Of a stretch of 6,335 nucleotides of DNA, positions 5,632 through 6,335 are shown piece after piece. Below the pieces are notes generated by a model. The model was not told where the DNA came from. It saw only the letters and a program-made list of their open reading frames with translations, and did no database searches. Both the position numbers and the translations under genes were made by a program. The stretch covers positions 1-6,335 of the forward strand of contig RPPU01000277.1 of the NCBI GenBank assembly GCA_003819975.1. Reading direction: 5' to 3'. Source of the DNA: Desulfobacteraceae bacterium (GTDB taxonomy: Bacteria > Desulfobacterota > DSM-4660 > Desulfatiglandales > HGW-15). How positions within the stretch are numbered: position 1 is the stretch's first letter; the number at the start of each line of letters is the position of its first letter.

Positions 5632-5706
5632 TCGCGTGACAAGGGCAGGAGCCCTCGCGTGACAAGGGCAGGAGCCCTCGCGTGACAAGGGCAGGAGCCC
5701 TCGCGT
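5632..5706. repeat. 23-bp tandem repeat, three perfect copies plus a partial fourth
   Basis: Three identical 23-bp units occupy 5632-5654, 5655-5677 and 5678-5700. Each starts TCGCGTGACAAG and ends GGAGCCC. A fourth begins with TCGCGT (5701-5706) and then diverges. Within each unit AGGGC-AGGA-GCCCT can form a 5-bp hairpin. The period is not a multiple of three and no open frame of note crosses the array, so it is not a protein repeat. There are no variable spacers, so it is not CRISPR. Confidence 0.93.
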
Positions 5707-5762
5707 AGCAAGAGGCCGTTTTTCAAGACGTGACCTATCGCGCCAAATCAAAGCGTGGACAT

Positions 5763-5782
5763 GTCACACGAGGGCTCCTGCC
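5763..5782. repeat. Inverted copy of the 23-bp repeat unit
   Basis: The reverse complement of these 20 bases matches GGCAGGAGCCCTCGCGTGAC from the tandem array at 19 of 20 positions (C to T at position 15). It lies about 60 bases after the array in opposite orientation, so array and copy could pair into a long stem whose loop holds 5701-5762. Confidence 0.85.
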
Positions 5783-6037
5783 ATGGTTCGCGTAATCCAA
5801 GGTTTTTTTGATCCTGAAAATATCGGACCAAAAAAATCTCCAATCCGATAAAGGATTACCGGAATGTCGTAATGGTCCAAAGATTACTTGAAATAAATCG
5901 ACCATAAATTGTCTATATTTTGGAATCAGAAGCCTATTGATATTAAAAATTTTACTTTCAATCAATCCGCATTTGCTTTATAGTCATAAAAAAAGACCGC
6001 TCATTAAGTTAATTCTATAAAAATCGTATTCTTAGCC

Positions 6038-6066
6038 GTAGGGGCAGGTTTAAAACCTGCCCCTAC
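6038..6066. repeat. Dispersed palindromic repeat, copy 2
   Basis: This is the same 14-base arm as at 5531 (GTAGGGGCAGGTTT, 6038-6051), with a central A and the exact complement (6053-6066). It differs from copy 1 only in the central base and the outermost pair. It lies 125 bases before the second lipoprotein start, close to the 118-base distance between the palindrome at 3877-3898 and the first lipoprotein start. Confidence 0.9.
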
Positions 6067-6094
6067 AATCACAAAGAAATATGCGACGTTGGGG

Positions 6095-6109
6095 TTGATG
6101 TAGCATCAA
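6095..6109. repeat. Short inverted repeat upstream of the second lipoprotein gene
   Basis: TTGATG and CATCAA form a 6-bp inverted repeat around TAG, 82 bases before the ATG at 6191. TTGATG could double as a -35 box, but no good -10 box stands 16-18 bases on (GATAGA at 6118-6123 is weak). It may be an operator or chance symmetry. Confidence 0.25.
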
Positions 6110-6190
6110 AAAGATAAGATAGATTCTTTTGCCTTTTCGATAATTCAAAAAAATGACACAACTTGGAAATAAATAAGAAAGAGGCCGATC

Positions 6191-6335
6191 ATGAAATATA
6201 AAAAAAAATCGATTGTGCTATTTATGCTATTGTTGTTTGCGGCTTGCCAGGCAATCCTGGAAAACAAGCCGGTGCAAACGGTATTTCCAAGTATGACCGG
6301 CCAGGCCGATGAAGACGCGTTCGGGATTTACTATA
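6191..6335 (+). CDS. Lipoprotein with leader paralogous to the upstream C45 lipoprotein, cut by window end
   Basis: Forty-eight codons are visible. The leader matches the lipoprotein at 4016 at 18 of its first 21 residues (21 of 30 overall) and ends in the same LFAAC lipobox, with C19 as the lipidation site followed by Gln. After the leader the sequences diverge, apart from a shared NKP (25-27). DAFGIYY near the end faintly resembles the start of the barrel-like domain of the upstream protein (ESFVGQYE), which would suggest a second copy of the same architecture, but too little is visible to be sure. GAGG (6181-6184) precedes the ATG by 6 bases. The product should be exported and membrane-anchored. 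The shared leader and the matching upstream palindrome suggest gene duplication, or reuse of a leader segment. Confidence 0.85.
   Translation, partial: MKYKKKSIVLFMLLLFAACQAILENKPVQTVFPSMTGQADEDAFGIYY

Larger units (their letters stand above)
5519..6190. other. 672-bp non-coding, repeat-rich gap between two lipoprotein genes
   Basis: No credible gene is seen on either strand. The left part holds a 31-bp palindrome (5530-5560), an inverted pair GGCTTTTA/TAAAAGCC (5574-5581 and 5623-5630), a 23-bp tandem array (5632-5706) and an inverted copy of its unit (5763-5782). The stretch from about 5800 to 6035 is AT-rich with no recognised feature beyond short hairpins such as AATCC/GGATT (about 5844-5859). 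A second copy of the large palindrome follows (6038-6066). The last 125 bases lead into the next lipoprotein gene without a convincing sigma-70 promoter. Confidence 0.75.

Noticed and set aside
5632..5706. CRISPR array
   Set aside because: The 23-bp units are directly contiguous, with no spacers between them and no cas genes nearby.
5735..5965. Minus-strand open frame of 76 codons in the repeat-rich gap
   Set aside because: It needs a TTG start without a clear ribosome binding site. Its C-terminal part is a translation of the inverted repeat copy, and no recognisable domain is seen.

Overview
The window looks like an accessory stretch of a Gram-negative, probably anaerobic bacterium. The evidence is a secreted tetraheme class III cytochrome c, lipoproteins with a lipobox, an ECF-type sigma factor with a membrane-anchored partner, and moderate base composition. 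Cytochromes of this kind are typical of sulfate- and metal-reducing lineages such as Desulfobacterota, but the sequence alone does not fix the phylum.

Layout. Positions 1-220 (minus) hold the N-terminus of an NAD-dependent epimerase/dehydratase with a near-consensus promoter (242-269). It diverges from a free-standing tetraheme cytochrome c3 gene (517-906, plus), which has its own promoter-like sequence and a strong intrinsic terminator (931-960). Next comes a translationally coupled pair: a short ECF-like sigma factor (1122-1595) and a 107-aa single-pass membrane protein (1592-1915) in the usual anti-sigma position. A 573-aa exported protein of the serine beta-lactamase/penicillin-binding fold (2085-3806) follows, but all three active-site motifs are altered. 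Then comes a 500-aa lipoprotein (4016-5518) with an N-terminal beta-barrel-like domain fused to a C45/penicillin-acyltransferase-type Ntn hydrolase. A 672-bp non-coding, repeat-rich gap (5519-6190) separates it from a second lipoprotein (6191 onward, cut by the window end) with nearly the same leader peptide.

How the genes may work together. The sigma/anti-sigma pair, the inactive-looking beta-lactamase-fold protein and the amide hydrolase-like lipoproteins all point to the cell envelope. An envelope-sensing or N-acyl-amide/peptide-processing module is a reasonable inference. Co-regulation is not demonstrated: gaps of 169 and 209 bp separate the genes, and the only ECF-like promoter seen lies upstream of the sigma gene itself.

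Repeats. Three large palindromes (3877-3898, 5530-5560, 6038-6066) share the CCCCTAC edge, and two of them are the same element. A 23-bp tandem repeat (three perfect copies) has an inverted copy about 60 bp further on. The most notable points are the active-site-less beta-lactamase-fold protein, the domain architecture of the C45 lipoprotein, and the repeated palindrome-plus-lipoprotein arrangement.
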